DNA from: Przewalskia tangutica
Lineage: Eukaryota; Streptophyta; Magnoliopsida; Solanales; Solanaceae
Length of the DNA stretch: 64,000 nucleotides
Assembly: GCA_029844215.1 (NCBI GenBank)
Contig: JAQGDG010000262.1
Span: 151,499 to 215,498 of the forward strand
Direction: 5' to 3'
Below, in pieces: positions 1 to 12,109 of the stretch. Each line of letters begins with the position of its first letter. The stretch's first letter is position 1. The position numbers and the translations under genes were made by a program. Under the pieces are notes generated by a model that searched no databases, was not told where the DNA came from, and worked only from the letters and a program-made list of their open reading frames with translations.

Positions 1-2155
1 CAAGTATAGGCAAGTTATACCTGACTCGAGTACTTCCATTTTATATCAAAGTCGGGTTTAACCCCAGTACTACGTGCGTTAAATTCCTTTTAAAGAGATT
101 CATTCCTTTTATAAAAGTCACGATACGTAGTATAAAAAAATAGAGTGACTTACATTTTTAGGTAAACCAAAACACTTCTCTTTTTTAAGTCGAGTTACCA
201 CATTAAAACCGATGATAAAACCATGCTTAACTGTTTTCATAAAGTCGTTATAACTAACTTCCCGTAAAACATTATAACACTTTATGTTTTTAAACTCATT
301 TTAAGACAAGACAATGCCTTATTTTCCCTAGAGTTCGGTTGCCTAATTTGATTACTCAAGTTTCTTTACTTTAGAAAAGTTTCATAGTTCAATGTTTTAA
401 TCTCTTTTAAAACAATTGAGTAACATAAACCATATGTGTGGCGATTTATTCTTGTTTATAACCATTTATTTAAAAGCGACCATGATCTAGAAAATGTAAT
501 ATCATTTTGTCTCATCTTAGCTTCATGCGGATGGAGGTTTCTTGGTTTTAATAATACTTCATTATTCATTACATTTTCCTTTATTAGCATGCGGTGGTTT
601 GTCGATACACGTTCGATTCGAAATCGGTAAAACATTATTCCTTTTACAAACCAAGTACTCATTACTCACGAATGAGGCTTCACAAACATCCATATTAATT
701 CGGTTAAGTCTCTTATCTTTTAAGATCAAGTCTCTTAACTTCTAGAATCGATAAACCATTTTCCTTACCTCTCTTAAGGCGTTATACCTAACTCACGTAA
801 AGCTAGTATAACTCTTTTAAAACCAAGTACTCTTCTTTCAAAAGGTTTATTAATTCTTTTGAAATACTTCAAGATTCTTTATTATTGGGCTTAAGTCAAA
901 GACATTTGCCACACGCGTCGTCTACCGTACTATATATATATTCATGCTCGAGTATAGGAAGAATCACATACCTCGCGGCGATTATCGACTATAAGCAAAA
1001 CGCTCACGGCTATAACTTGGCTAGCCTTGTCCACCTTCTAAGTAGCACGTACTCTTGCAAAACATTCAACCAATAAAGGTTATCGATCTGCATGTCTGAT
1101 CCTATGTAAATGCAGTTAAACTTCTACTTATATTCTTACGATGTGATTTGATTTAAGTCTTTTACGTAATATCATACATTACGGTTCAATTCTCTTCTAT
1201 GAATCTTATATTCATTTCTATACTACCATAGTATGTAATTTCCAATTACAATAGAAGGGCGATAGTATTTACCTCGATGAGCCCAAAATTATCAGAGTTT
1301 AAAGTCGCTCACGGCAGCGCAGCTCTACTCAGAGTGCTCGATCCGCTCCAAACAACCCTTAGAAGTTCTAACCAACTTCTGCTTAAATCTTGACTATCGA
1401 TGAAGATTTCCCCTTAGGGTTTCGTTTAGTGGCTAAAGAAAGTATAATAGTATTTTACGGGCTTTTGTATAAGTGTAACCTTGGGAATACTACAAGGTAT
1501 TTGGGCGAGTATTTGGGCATTAAAGCAATACTAGGAGAGTATTTCTATACCACAACAAGGGTATTATCTGAAAACAACTAGGCTAGGGGTACCCCTGGCT
1601 AGGAGCACCACAAAAGGGGAGGAAGCTCTCGGCCAAGGGCCTTTCTCAAAGGGGATGGGGCTTTGGGCGAAAGCAAACAAGAGGAGGAGTATTTGAGACT
1701 TAGAAAGATTGCTCGAGTTTTTGGATGAAGAAAGTCTTCAAGTAAGGGAGTATTTATAGGCCAACCAATGGCCAACCAATGGCGAAGATGAAGACAAGTG
1801 TGGTGCAAGTGTAGGGCTAGATTTTAACCATGTGGACCTTATCCATCTACCACGCGACTTGCACAAAATATCCTACCAACTAAAGTAGCCCAAATCGTCC
1901 AAGCTTGCCGTCCTAAGCTTCGATGTGAGGTGACACATGTCACCCTCCGTTGGTCTAAAATGTTTAAATCTCTCGGAAAAATCCGCAAAAATTAAAAATG
2001 ACATAGCGAATTTTCCGCCTTAGAAGTTTAGTAAAGCGTTTACGTCGAAAAAGCGATTCCTTTGCACTTGTGCCCCAATTTCGAACTTGCCAAATCTTTA
2101 AGGCTCAAATTTTATCGTCGCCCTGCGTACATACTGCGGAAATCGGGGTATAACA
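1..2155 (-). mobile_element. Minus-strand LTR, cut by the window edge
   Basis: This is an LTR of a Ty3/gypsy-type retrotransposon read on the minus strand. Its sense-strand start, TGTTATACC, lies at its right edge (position 2155 and leftwards). Sequence from position 1 matches the LTR interior at about 23015 onward by eye, so the missing left part would hold the minisatellite and the GTCGTGACA end. A polypurine tract and hairpin follow immediately at 2156, so this is the 3' LTR of a minus-strand element. Positions 1081-1100 give an uninterrupted version of the site where element B inserted in the LTR at 22079-38051. There is no host gene in this stretch. Confidence 0.85.
1751..1758 (-). promoter_or_regulatory. 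TATA box of the minus-strand LTR
   Basis: TATAAATA on the minus strand, about 400 bp into the LTR. Inverted CCAAT motifs lie just upstream in the sense direction (minus strand), at about 1762-1780. The same TTGGCCATTGGTTGG-then-TATA arrangement recurs in other LTRs here, as expected for a Pol II promoter in U3. Confidence 0.6.
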
Positions 2156-2531
2156 TTCTCCTCGCTGAAACATTCGTCGAATGTTCCTTGAGCGGATAAC
2201 GATAAAGTTCTTCCAACAAGTTGCCAGCCACGCGCCACGAAATAACACACGTTCTCTTCCTTTTCGTCGTGCCGCTTCTCGAACACTTGAACTCTTCTAG
2301 TATATGTACCACACTTGATCATCGCTTGATTCCCGAAACTTTGGGTCACCGCCTCGAGCTTGGTCATCTTACTAGCCGCGATCTCGCCAAGACCATTCCG
2401 GCCTTGCGATCTATACGGTGAACACGTCCACGAACTCATCGATGGTCATCTAAACTTGGGCCTAGCACCCTCGTGACCCTACCACTGGCGGGACCACCGC
2501 TGACCCGACTTGAAGCGGGCGCGGGTTGGCC
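2156..2531 (-). mobile_element. Severely truncated internal domain
   Basis: Only the 3' end of an internal domain remains between two minus-strand LTRs. It starts at the polypurine tract (minus-strand purine run, 2156-2166), continues through the PPT hairpin (2167-2187), and stops in sequence equivalent to about 12560 of element A. The PBS, gag and any pol are missing. The next LTR's TGTCACGAC edge follows directly at 2532 with no PBS, so the loss probably came from a deletion or a recombination between LTRs. Confidence 0.7.
2270..2439 (-). pseudogene. Short unrecognised frame near the polypurine tract
   Basis: A 113-codon minus-strand frame (2098-2439) runs through the internal tail and into the LTR. 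Its centre (residues about 22-45) contains ASKMTKLEAVTQSFG followed by IKC and TRR. The plus-strand internal domain at about 43535-43640 encodes a similar run, ASKMTSLEVVTQGFG, then VKC and TRK. A shorter trace is in element A near 13392. I do not recognise it as a known gag or pol domain. It may be a relic of a 3' extra frame or of the far C-terminus of pol. The frame in the second copy is broken by a stop soon after the shared run. Confidence 0.3.
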
Positions 2532-3164
2532 TGTCACGACCGAGCAGGGCGTGGTAGTGCCTTACCCCGGGCACCCTCGTGATACAACATCAGAGAGAAT
2601 CGGCGGAAATAAAAACATAAACATGAAACAAGAGACATGATAAATAAGCAGGCCAGCAAAGCGGTTGCCTTACGTATATATCATAAAACCAGAACAATTA
2701 TCCTTTTACAAACTACGCCTAGATACTCTGGACCTGCAGAAGTGACAACAACTACGGCGGGACGGGGCCGCCGCCATACCACAGATGTACAAGAACCTCT
2801 GGACTCGGGTAGCATGCAAAGATAAGCCTCGAGAAGCGGGGCTTCCAATCTGTTGAGCGTGATCCTATGGCGAGGATCCTGGCCGATGTACCTCTACTGC
2901 GGCGTGACGCGGCCCGAAGAGTCGATCTGGCGGTACCGATTATGTGGCGAAAAATCGTAAATGAAATCATAACGGTTTATATAAAGCAGAGACATGTATG
3001 ATAACGAACTACATTTCGTAACATAAGCGGTCATGTCAGTCGGGGACTCGCCTCGAAGTCATCCCTCGTACGTGGAACTCCTTCCAGCTGCCGCGATCTA
3101 GGTACAAACCGTGTGATCGTATAACATGTCTCGGCCCATCTCGTGGACCCGGTATAAAGCGTGT

Positions 3165-3407
3165 GGAATACATTCTGGTTCGTCTCATGAACTCGGTAGT
3201 CGGATGGAATACATTCAGGTCCGTCCCGTGGGCCAGCGGTAGTCGAGTGAAATACATTCGGTTCATCCGTGAGCGCGGTAGTCGAGTGAAATACATTCGG
3301 TTCATCCCGTGAGCAGCGGTGGTCGAGTGAAATACATTCGGTTCATCCCATGAGCAGCGGTGGTCGAGTGAAATACATTCCGGTTCATCCCATGACCGTA
3401 GTCGAAA
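3165..3407 (-). repeat. Minisatellite, about 41-bp unit, six copies
   Basis: Six imperfect direct repeats. Each contains AATACATTC, then GGTTCATCC or a variant, then GAGC and GGTAGTCGAGT. Indels of 1-6 bp separate the units. The array sits in the LTR slot between the GGCGTGAGTCACGACTTGACAT-like block and the GATAGCC block (sense direction). The homologous LTR at 17069-20310 also has six units. Confidence 0.85.
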
Positions 3408-4589
3408 ATAAATACAGTACTTGCACAACAAGGCTATCACTGCATAAACATAGGCAAGTTACACACAACTTAAGGTACTATCATTTTATGCCAAAATCCG
3501 GTTACGACCTAAAGTATTACATCATTAACTCTTTTAAAAGATCGTTTCTTTCACAAAGTCACCTGATATTCGTAGTATAAAATAGAGTGACTATCTTTTA
3601 AGTAAACCAAAACACTTCCCTTGTAAAATCAAGTAACACATTATTTTCCAAGCGTTCAAGTTTGCCTAATTTCAAATGCTCAAGTTTCTCATTTTGAAAG
3701 GTTTAGTAGTTCATAGTTTTAATCAACAGAATATAATTCTCCTTTAAAACAAATTTGAGAAACATATGCCTTATGTGTGAGTAGGTTGTTCTTGTATATT
3801 ACAATCTTATAAAGCGACCATGATCTAGGAAATGTAATATCATTTTGTCTCATCTTAAGCTTATGCGGATGGAGGTTTCTCGGTTTTAATAACAATTAGT
3901 CAATACATTTCCTTTATTAGCTGCAATGGTTTGTTCGATACTTAATCTCGTTTCGAAATCGGTAAAACATTATTCTTTTAAAACCGACTACTCATTACTC
4001 GCGAATGAGGTTTTACAACATTTAACAAAATTCATAACAAGTCAAACTAAGTCAAGTCTCTTATCTTTCAAGATCAAGTCTCTTAACTTTCAAAATCAAG
4101 TCATGTATAAGTCAAGTGTCTTATCTTTCTCTGATCAATAAACCGTTCTTTTACCTCGTAAAGTCGTTACAACTAACTTCCATAAAGCTATTATAACACC
4201 CTATGTTTTAAACCAAGCAAATCACTTAGCACGTATCGTCTCCGTACTGCATAGTTCACAACAATCATGCTAGAAATGATAGGAAGAGGTTCACATACCT
4301 CGCGGCGATTATCGACAAATAGCAAAGCGCTCCGAGTACTTGACCGTCGGCTACTCCTTAAGCCAAGTAGATCACGCCATGCGTAGTACTCGCTCACTAA
4401 AATGGTCATAGTACTTCTATCAAACCTTTCTTACCATTGAAGACTTATACCAAGAAAAAGCCCTCTAATTCTACGGAAAATTAGCGTGACTTCCAGTTTT
4501 ACTCACTTTTCCATCTTTCTCCAAGGCAGAATAACGTAATATATATACCGTATATATATATAAGGCGTAATAATTAAACAACATAAAGA

Positions 4590-4862
4590 AGGGGATTACA
4601 CACCCAAGCGGTAGCGGTTTACTATCACGCCTCCATAATAACAACAAGTAAAAAGAAGGGGATTACGCCCCTGGCGGTAGCGGTTTACTATCACGCCATG
4701 CAATACAATAATTAAAAAGGGGATCCTGCGCTTAAGCGCAGCGATTGAACAATCTTCCCTTAACAAAAATGTAAATCTGATCCAAAGTAAATCTGATCCA
4801 AAGTAAATCTGTCCAAAGTAAATCTGATCCAAAGTAAATCTGATCCAAAGTAAATCTGATCC
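4590..4862 (-). repeat. Two local tandem repeats inside the LTR
   Basis: First, a unit of about 76 bp (GGGGATTACACGCC, then GCGGTAGCGGTTTACTATCA) occurs about 2.5 times at 4590-4735. It is followed at 4771-4862 by six tandem copies of a 15-mer, GTAAATCTGATCCAA. Both recur in the related LTR at about 18895-19145, where the 15-mer array is shorter (about five copies, some mutated). Confidence 0.8.
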
Positions 4863-5511
4863 TTAAGTTGGGGTCCTTGGCCAACTTTGTCCATTTACTT
4901 ATCGATTGCCATTAGTCATCGACATATTCCGTCTTAATATAAGTTATAGTTACTTTGTTAATTACTTCTTCACAAGTAAGATCGTTTTACCATTTTAATG
5001 GCAAGCGACCAATCCTTTCTTTTAACAAGTTAACAAGATCCAACTTTTCCAAACTTTACTCCATATTTTATATACTCGTATACTTATAATATATGTATAA
5101 TGACCAATTCACAAAGAGGTTAAGGTTTACTACCTCAAATAGCCCAAAATTATCCAAGAACTTAATGTCGCTCCAAGCAAGTCTTAGCTCCAAATCTTTC
5201 GTTCCAATCCGCTACAAGCAACCCATAGAAGCTCTAACCAACTTCTCTTGAGAACTGACTCAAGTGAAGAACACAGGGTTTCCAACTAGTAAGTTTCGGC
5301 GGCGTGAACAATAGGTTAGGGGTGTGAAATCTTTTCCAACTCTTGGTACACAATCTTCCTAACACCTTGGGAAGAACACTTGAGAGTTTAAGAATTGTTG
5401 GACAAATTTAGGTCAAGAAATGGGCTCAAAAGCGAGAGCGAGGTCAAGGGAGAAGGAGGAATTTCTTGTCTTGAAATGGTTAAGTGTGGAAGTTTTCATC
5501 AACTAAGGGTG

Positions 5512-5519
5512 CATATATA
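5512..5519 (-). promoter_or_regulatory. TATA-like element of LTR 2532-6017
   Basis: CTATATATG on the minus strand, about 500 bp from the LTR start, in the position where the other LTRs have TATAAATA. The same element recurs at about 19799-19807. Confidence 0.5.
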
Positions 5520-6839
5520 GGACAACCAAGGGCTAGGATGAAGGCAAGTGTGTGGTTGAGATTGGGGACAAGTGTGTGTGGGTCCCACAAGCCACTTGTC
5601 CACACAAAATATCTAGCAAGACTTGGCGACTTGTCGCAAAATATCTAGCACTTGTCTTGCCAGCTTGTTAGCAAATTTGGCCATGAGGCCACCTAGGGGT
5701 GACACGTGTAGCCCTCTGCTCGTCAAAATATTTCATCTAGAAAATATCCATAAAGGCAAAATCTAGAAAACAAAGTGGGCCCCATGGCAGTAAATTTCTC
5801 CGTGGGCCCAGTGACCAATTCGGAAATAAAATTCCATAATTCTAATATAATTTAAAAGCCCAAATACCAAATCAGAATCAATTCCCGTCAGCGAACCTTT
5901 TTCCTTACAAAACCGGAAACTTTTAGTGAAAAATCACGTCTTTCTTTCTTTCCAAAATTTTTGTCGTATTCTACACGTACATCCTCACCTATATACCACG
6001 GAACTACGAGTATAACATTCTTCCCCCGAAACATTCGTCGAATGTTCCTTTACAAATCTCCAAGCGTGCTTGCGTCGGTATAGTCTTCCTCTTATACTTA
6101 CCTGGCCGATCATGCCACGATGGCGAGAATATAACATGTCGCAAAACTCAAATCCAAGCCGGCGAGAATCATTTCTAATCTCACAACGGCTCCCACTGCT
6201 TCGATTTACTCTAAATCCGATTACGGTCGAATCGTCCACGAACGTCTGATGGTTACCTAAACTGCGCCTAGCACCTCGTGATCCTACCACTGGCGGGACC
6301 ACCTCGGCCACCCCCCGGGCTGCGGGTTGACCGCATAACCTTGCCTCGGCAGACCCGTTTGCGCGCCAAACTCTTGTTCCCGATCGAACAATCTCGCTAA
6401 TCAATTCACCAAACTAGTGGTACTTATCATAACTATCCTTATATAATTCCACGCACTCGGGGACTTATCACACAATTTTACCCCTCGTATACTATGCACT
6501 CCGACAAAGGTCAATCGTAAACAAATCTTTTACTCAAGGCGGCCTCGCGTCTAAGGTCTCAACATAATATTCTAAGGTTCACACCTTGGCGACCCCACTT
6601 ACCTCTTGACTAGTCATGTTCTCTAAGTTATACTTAACACAATGCTATCTGTACATAGCACACAATAATAAGATCGTCATATCAGCAAACAAAACTCTAG
6701 AGGTTAAGGATATACACGTATCTACCGCTCTCTAATCGTAGGCACTGCCTGCAGTGTGGCATTTATGAAAGCGATGAACACCGCGATCCGGTGGCTGCGT
6801 CATGCTGCGGTACCCCTCTATAAGCACATTCTCTCATCA

Positions 6840-7991
6840 CATGGCCAGCGGCGCGGTGAAACAAGTACGATAAAAAGCGACATTCCGGGATGGCGCACGC
6901 CCACATCGTGCACTGAGGGGGCGTGAATCCTGTTGGCTAGAACTCGTATATCGTGAACGGAAGCCACGGAGCCACGACCAGCTCGAATACCCGAGCGTCA
7001 CGAAGGCGCGGAGGACCACTCTGTCTTGGCGAAGGTGCATAACTAACTGCCGGTGGCGATCGCCTCATGAGTTACCAAAGGACCTGCATTACGGCCTTAA
7101 CCTGTGATCCGGTCATTCGTCGACCTCTCAGGTGCCTCGCATCCAGTGCATGAGCTGCATGCGGGCAATGTCCGTGCGGTGAAGAGCTACACCGAACAAG
7201 CCTCTGCCAAGTAATCGCCGAGCCGGTGGCGTGGCGGTGCACTCTGTCCTCCATGCTCGGTCACTAAGGCGGGGACATCTGAGCCAGCGAAGTCAAACTC
7301 CACGTTGTACTCCTGGCAAATGCGCGATGCGCCTTAACGTCAAAAATCTGCCGGCCGAGCCCTCCTCATCTGTGGAGGCAAGAAATGTGCAGAAATGCCC
7401 GAGAACTTCGCCCCAAGCTGGGAGGCGCGTGTTCCCCTAGGGGCGATTCCGTGAATCAAACGATCGGCTGCGGTATCACGCGGTGATGCGAACCAATACC
7501 ACCGACTACGCCTGCGAGACTCGATCACTCTCATGATCGCTGTATTTGTCGGATAAACTCACGAGGTCGTCCTCGGCTCGATCCATAGAACACTGGCGGG
7601 CTCTGACTCGAGAAAGTCCGTAGTCTCAGCTATGCGCTCGGGGTGAACTACGGGTGCTCTTTGGGGCTGGGCTGCTGCATCCGGCCTCTCTCATATCGGC
7701 CACGACCACGGCGATGGCGACCATCTCCTTGTACCCGTCTCATCTGCTCCGGTGTGGGGTGGAGGCTCAGTCTTGTAGTCTCGGCGACCCTTTGTGCGGC
7801 TCTAAACTCTGCCGTTGGCGGCATCGCCGCTTCGCCGTCGGAAGCACTATCTCAGGTAACGACTGGGCCTCTGCCCCGGTAACCCTCCGTGCTCTACTCA
7901 TAGCTCCCTCGGCTGCCTTGCCCTTCTGGGCCCCGATTGTCTTGCGTGGAGGCATAACTGGCACATAAGAATACGTCGGAGGAGTCGGCAT
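6840..7991 (-). pseudogene. gag: Decayed gag, minus strand
   Basis: Relic of the retrotransposon capsid/nucleocapsid gene. The 5' end reads MPPRKTIGAQKGKAAEG (ATG complement at 7953-7955; an in-frame upstream Met lies at 7991). This basic, proline-rich start is common in chromovirus Gag. Further down the minus strand, around 6845-6930, is a degraded zinc knuckle (a CGR-x-P start, an R-C-x-x-x like stretch and a terminal Gly-His). Frameshifts break every frame, so no complete product is possible from the sequence as given. The same order is seen in the copies at 20700-21882 and 47150-48420. It lies next to the PBS side, as expected for gag. Confidence 0.6.
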
Positions 7992-8048
7992 AACACGGCT
8001 CTAAGGCACGATCTCGAGTGAGAAGAATGAAACCAATCCTAAATGTCC

Positions 8049-8053
8049 TGCGA
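8049..8053 (+). repeat. Target-site duplication of element A, left copy
   Basis: TGCGA directly before the LTR start. The right copy, TGCGA, is at 16969-16973. Uninterrupted relatives of the target have one TGCGA (21979-21983 and 48512-48516), which confirms the empty-site state. Confidence 0.95.
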
Positions 8054-8440
8054 TGTTATACCGTATTTCCAGTATATGCGAGGGCGTGCGTAGGAAATTT
8101 CGAACTTGAGAATAAGCTTGGCGATTTATTTTTGTGCACAACACGATTAGAGTCGTTTTTGATGAAGCGTTTCCACGACTTTCGTGGGAATTTCGGCTAT
8201 GTCATTTTTAATTTTCGGATTTTTAGAGGCGAAGCGTGTTGGGCCAACAAGAGGCGCCAGCACCTCTCATTGGCGGGCGTGAATGGGCGGTAAAGGGTGG
8301 GTTGGGCGATTGGCCTTGTTGGTCGAGGAGTTGGTAGGATATTTTTGTGTGTTAGTTGGTCGAGGACACATGGGTGAATCTTGGCCCTACACTTGCCTTG
8401 CACTTGGCAAGATCTTGGCCATTGGTTGGCCTTCCGACTT

Positions 8441-8448
8441 TATAAATA
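8441..8448 (+). promoter_or_regulatory. TATA box of 5' LTR, element A
   Basis: TATAAATA, about 390 bp from the LTR start, with an inverted CCAAT motif (ATTGG, about 8421) upstream. Transcription would start about 30 bp downstream, near 8470-8480. Confidence 0.65.
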
Positions 8449-10304
8449 CCACCTTTGAAGACTAATTCATCCATAAATTTGCCTAAGTCTTGAAAGCTCT
8501 CCTTCTCCCTCCACTTGTGTTGAGTTCGGCCAGGGCCTCCCCATGGCGAGAGCACCCACTCTAGGGGTGCTAGCAGTGTACCCACTGCCTAGTGTTTTGG
8601 TATAATACCCCATTTTGTGGTGTAGAAATACTCTCCAAAGTATTGTTATAATGCCCAATTACCTTAGTAGTATACCTTGTTGTATTCTAGGTTATACCTA
8701 TCTGAAAAGCCGAAATACTATTATACTTCCGTCGATCCAAAACCGAAACCACAGGAAAATCTCCATAGTCCAGTTGGAGTATTGTGTAGAAGTTGGTTAG
8801 AACTTCTAAGGGTGGTTTAGAGCGGGTTGGGCGCTCGGAGTTGGAGCTAAGCGTTGCCCGGGATCGACATCTCTACTTGGATAACTATGGGCTTATCGAG
8901 GTAATTATCTTGTCCTATTGTAATTGGAGATTACATGTTGTTAGAATATATAGTTGAAGTATACTATATATAGTCTTGAACTTAGTGTTGTGGCAATGTC
9001 CTTGGACTTAAGCTGAATTTAAAGAAAGAGAAGCTGTAATTACATAGGGTGTATTACGATGAAACTTGTGTAGTCTAGACTTTGATAGACTTGTATAACT
9101 GTATAGGTTGAATGTTACGTAAGTAGCAAGTGCTTCTTGAGAAGGTGGACCAGGCTAAGCGGGTTATGGCGATGGGCGATTTGCTAATAGTCGATAATCG
9201 TCGCGAGGTATGTGAACCTCTTCTATCTCTTCTAGCATGATGTGTGTATAACTATGTAGTGCGGTGAGCGTGCGTGTGTTAATTGAGCGTGGTTATGCGG
9301 CAATGTCTTTTGACTTAAGCCGAATAATAATAATCTTGAAGTAGTTCAAGAGAATTAAAGCTGTTTTTAAAGAAGAGTAATACTTGGTTTTAAAAACTTA
9401 AGAGTTATACTAGCTTTATGGGAAGTTAGGTATGATGGCTTAAGAGAGATAAAGCGAATGATTTATTTTAGAAGTTAAGAGACTTGATCTTGTAAGATAA
9501 GAGACTTAACTTAATCAATGAATTTTGTGTGAAACCTCGTTCGTGAGAAATGAGTACTTGCTTTTTTAAAAGGGATAATGTTTCTTGATTTGGAAATCGA
9601 GAATGTGTATCGACAAACCACTGCGGCGTTAATAAAGAAATGTTTTGATTAATGAAGTATTAATAAAACCGGTAGAAACTTCCATCTGCATAGAAGCTAA
9701 GATGAGACAAAATGATATTTCCTAGATCATGATTCTTGTAATAAGATTGTTATAAACAAGAATATCCTACTCACACATAAGGCTTATGTTTCTTAGATGG
9801 TTTAAAGAGAATTATATTCTTAAATGAATAAGACTATGAATAGCGAATCCTTTCTAAAATAAGAAGCGTGAACATTTGGAATTAGGCAAACTTGAGCGTT
9901 TGGAAATTAATGTTGTTACTTGATTTTACAAAGGTAAGTGTTTTGGTTTCTTGAAAAACGATCACTCTATTTTTATACTACGGGTATTGTGTGACTTATG
10001 TGAAAGCAACGGATCTTTTAAAAGATTTAATGTATGAAGTACTTTAGGGATAGATACCCGAACTTGTTAGCATAAAGTACCTTGTGTGAATAACTTGATT
10101 GTGTTGGTTTGAGATAGCCTTGTAAATACTTTCTTATTGATGTGATAAGTAAACATGTTAGGATGCTGCGTGTGTTAGTATCTTGTATGATCATGATGTA
10201 AGGGGGTCATTCTTGTTGTGCTTACGTTGTTAAACGGTAAGTCCATTGTACTATTATTATATCACCTACCCACTTGACTTATTATCACAGGGCTTGCCAC
10301 CCTT

Positions 10305-10600
10305 GATGCGGGTCTCTACGGCTATCACGGTCCTTGTGACTATGCAGTCACGGTAGCTCGATTGATCATTAGGGTGTTTAGCGATGCGGGGATTCCTATG
10401 CGATGCAGTGAGACTATGCGGTCTTTTGAGACTATGCGGGTTGCGGGAGCCTAGGCGGATCTAGAGGTTAAAGCGCCTCGATGTGGGGTATACCTCGAGC
10501 GGTCTAGGACCGTGATTCGAGAATACCTCATGCGGGTCGTGTGTGACCTATGCGGAGGCTGCGAGAGTTCGAGGATAGGCAGCGCATTGATATTGCGGGC
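10305..10600 (+). repeat. Degenerate TGCGGG-type minisatellite in LTR slot
   Basis: Recurrent GATGCGGGT, CTATGCGG and ATACCTCATGCGGG units with irregular spacing, in the same LTR slot where minus-strand LTRs carry the 41-bp or 70-bp arrays. The homologous array in the 3' LTR is at about 15975-16270. Element B has the same family at about 30085-30370 and 36060-36340. Confidence 0.65.
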
Positions 10601-11284
10601 GAGTGGCGGCCGATCATGTGGTGCGGTCTAGAAAGACCTCGGGATCTGATGGTGGTATTTTTGGTACTATGGGTCTTAATAGTGGCTATGCCTTACGTAC
10701 TTGCCCGTCACGGTTTTATTGTGATAACTTTGAGGCGTGAGTCACGACTTGACATATTTGCTTATTTATTATGAGCGTAGTTTGGTTATCATACATGTCT
10801 CTGCTTTATATAGACTACTATGATTTCATTTCTGATTTATTTTGATTTCACATACTTGGTACTGTTATGCGACCTCCTTCCGAGCTGCGTTCATCTGCGA
10901 GTAAAGGTACACCCGATTGTTGATCCTCGCTCTTAGGAGTCCACGATTCAGCGTTTGGGAAAGCTCCGTTTCTCGGAGGCTTATCTTGGTATAGTCCCTG
11001 TCGTTGTAGGTATTTACATTCGAGGTATGGCGAAGTCTGTCATACATTGTTGTCATATCATTTCTTAGAGTTTGTAATCTGTTGTGGCGGGGTTTGTAAA
11101 AGGATTAAAGCTGTTCATTTGTAAGAGTTGTTATTTATATATATCTTAGAAAGGCAAGTTTCCTCAGTTCTTGTTTTGTACTTACGTTTGTTTCATGTAT
11201 GTGTTTTATGTTCGTGATTACTCGATGTTGTATCACTAGGGTGCACAGGGTAAGGCACGATCCACGAGCGAGTTGGTCGTGACA

Positions 11285-11304
11285 AAAAGTGTATCGAAGC
11301 GATT
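11285..11304 (+). promoter_or_regulatory. Primer-binding site, element A (initiator tRNA-Met type)
   Basis: Immediately after GTCGTGACA. It reads AAAAGTGTATCGAAGCG, a damaged version of the TGGTATCAGAGC seen intact (complement) at 17054-17065 and 48602-48613. The intact form is complementary to the 3' end of plant initiator tRNA-Met. Confidence 0.7.
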
Positions 11305-11489
11305 AATCCTCGAAAGTGTCTGAGGCCGTATCGATGAAGTCTTGATTATCGGTGTGTTGTGCACCACATCAATGTCGAGGAGGCTATAGGATATTTAGGA
11401 TTGGTTTCTATTCTTCTCACTCGAGATCGTGCCTTAGATTTGTGTTGTAAGTTGGACCCTCGGCGAAATTCTTTCCACTTATCGTTATG

Positions 11490-12100
11490 CCTCGCGTAGG
11501 GCAAACCCGGGAGGGGAGGCAAAGCGGCCGAGGCTGCGAGTAGAGTTGAGAGGTTGCGAGCCTGAGGCCCGATCTTTACCTAGGGTAGTGCTTCGTTCGG
11601 GGATTTCTGCGGCGTCGCTGGCCCGGCAAAGTTTGTACGGCGGCGATTCTCTGCGGCCATGATGTTTGGACGCCGATTCGCGGCCAGGGAGCAGTATAGA
11701 GTATACCGATGTACGCGAGTCTTGATGACTATCTAGAGAGGTTGTGCAAGAGTAATTCTTGATTGGGCTTGAGCGTAGCACGTGAGTGGGCTTATGCGCG
11801 GCGAGCCAAGCGTAGAGATCGATGGATTAACGAAGGACAGCGAGAAGAGGGCGGCGAGGTCGCTTTGGTAACTTTGGCGAGTCACCTCGCGTGATTAGAT
11901 TATGCCGTCCACGGTCTGAGAGAGGTCCTCATTGGATTCGGGCGTTCGGGGTATGCGAGGAGTTGGTGAGAACTCGGGGTTTTCGATTGTGTGTGAGCGT
12001 CATCCTAGGGAATGTCGTCTTTTAGTCGATACTTGTTGTACTGTGGCCGTCGAGGGCCATGTGTCGAATAGGTGACCTAGTAGGAGGACTTTGCCTTGAT
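11490..12100 (+). pseudogene. gag: Decayed gag, element A
   Basis: Starts with ATGCCTCGC (MPR), about 200 bp after the PBS, where gag is expected. Near its end (about 12035-12085) are the remains of a CCHC zinc knuckle, with a readable YCGRRG core. The same place in the copy at 42363-43909 still reads CGRRGHVTR in one frame. Many frameshifts and stops interrupt it. The part between start and knuckle is much shorter than a full-length chromovirus Gag, so an internal deletion is likely. Equivalent relics are at 31230-31870 and 42510-42890. Confidence 0.5.
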
Positions 12101-12109
12101 GCAGGTGGG

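Larger units (their letters stand above)
2532..6017 (-). mobile_element. Complete minus-strand LTR
   Basis: It begins with TGTCACGAC (complement of the LTR end GTCGTGACA) and ends TATAACA at 6011-6017 (complement of TGTTATA), length 3486 bp. A PPT-side internal domain follows at 6018. Inside are the shared landmarks: a GTATGTGA block on the minus strand near 4287-4305, a TATA element near 5515 and a 41-bp minisatellite. It is closely related to the LTR at 17069-20310, with the same minisatellite family and the same two local repeats. Confidence 0.85.
6018..8053 (-). mobile_element. Internal domain, PPT to gag (left part)
   Basis: Minus-strand internal domain between LTRs 2532-6017 and 17069-20310, split by the insertion of element A after 8053 and resuming at 16974. 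It starts at the polypurine tract (6018-6027) and the hairpin (6028-6047). The segment from about 6050 to 6830 is non-coding or too decayed to assign; part of it (6230-6380) matches the middle of element A (about 12500-12680). The right half is a gag relic. No reverse transcriptase motif was recognised. Confidence 0.75.
8054..11284 (+). mobile_element. 5' LTR of element A
   Basis: It runs from TGTTATACC to GTCGTGACA. U3 is about 400-450 bp, with TTGGCCATTGGTTGG then TATAAATA at 8441. Beyond it are the GAGGTAATTATCTTG block (about 8899), the GCGAGGTATGTGAAC block (9203-9217), a TGCGGG-type repeat region (about 10305-10600) and the end block that includes AAGGCACGATCCACG (from about 11253). It differs from the 3' LTR mainly by short indels. 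Confidence 0.93.

Noticed and set aside
3165..3407. CRISPR-like regular repeat array
   Set aside because: Units are directly adjacent, with no unique spacers, and are imperfect; the same array recurs in a related LTR. It is a plant minisatellite, and no cas genes are present.
7643..7968. Overlapping plus-strand frames of 79-104 codons
   Set aside because: They are antisense shadows of the minus-strand gag start (MPPRK).
10550..10774. Plus-strand frame with a hydrophobic segment (LMVVFLVLWVLIVAMPYVL)
   Set aside because: The equivalent position in the 3' LTR does not keep the frame, and it lies in the LTR minisatellite flank. There is no sign of coding constraint.
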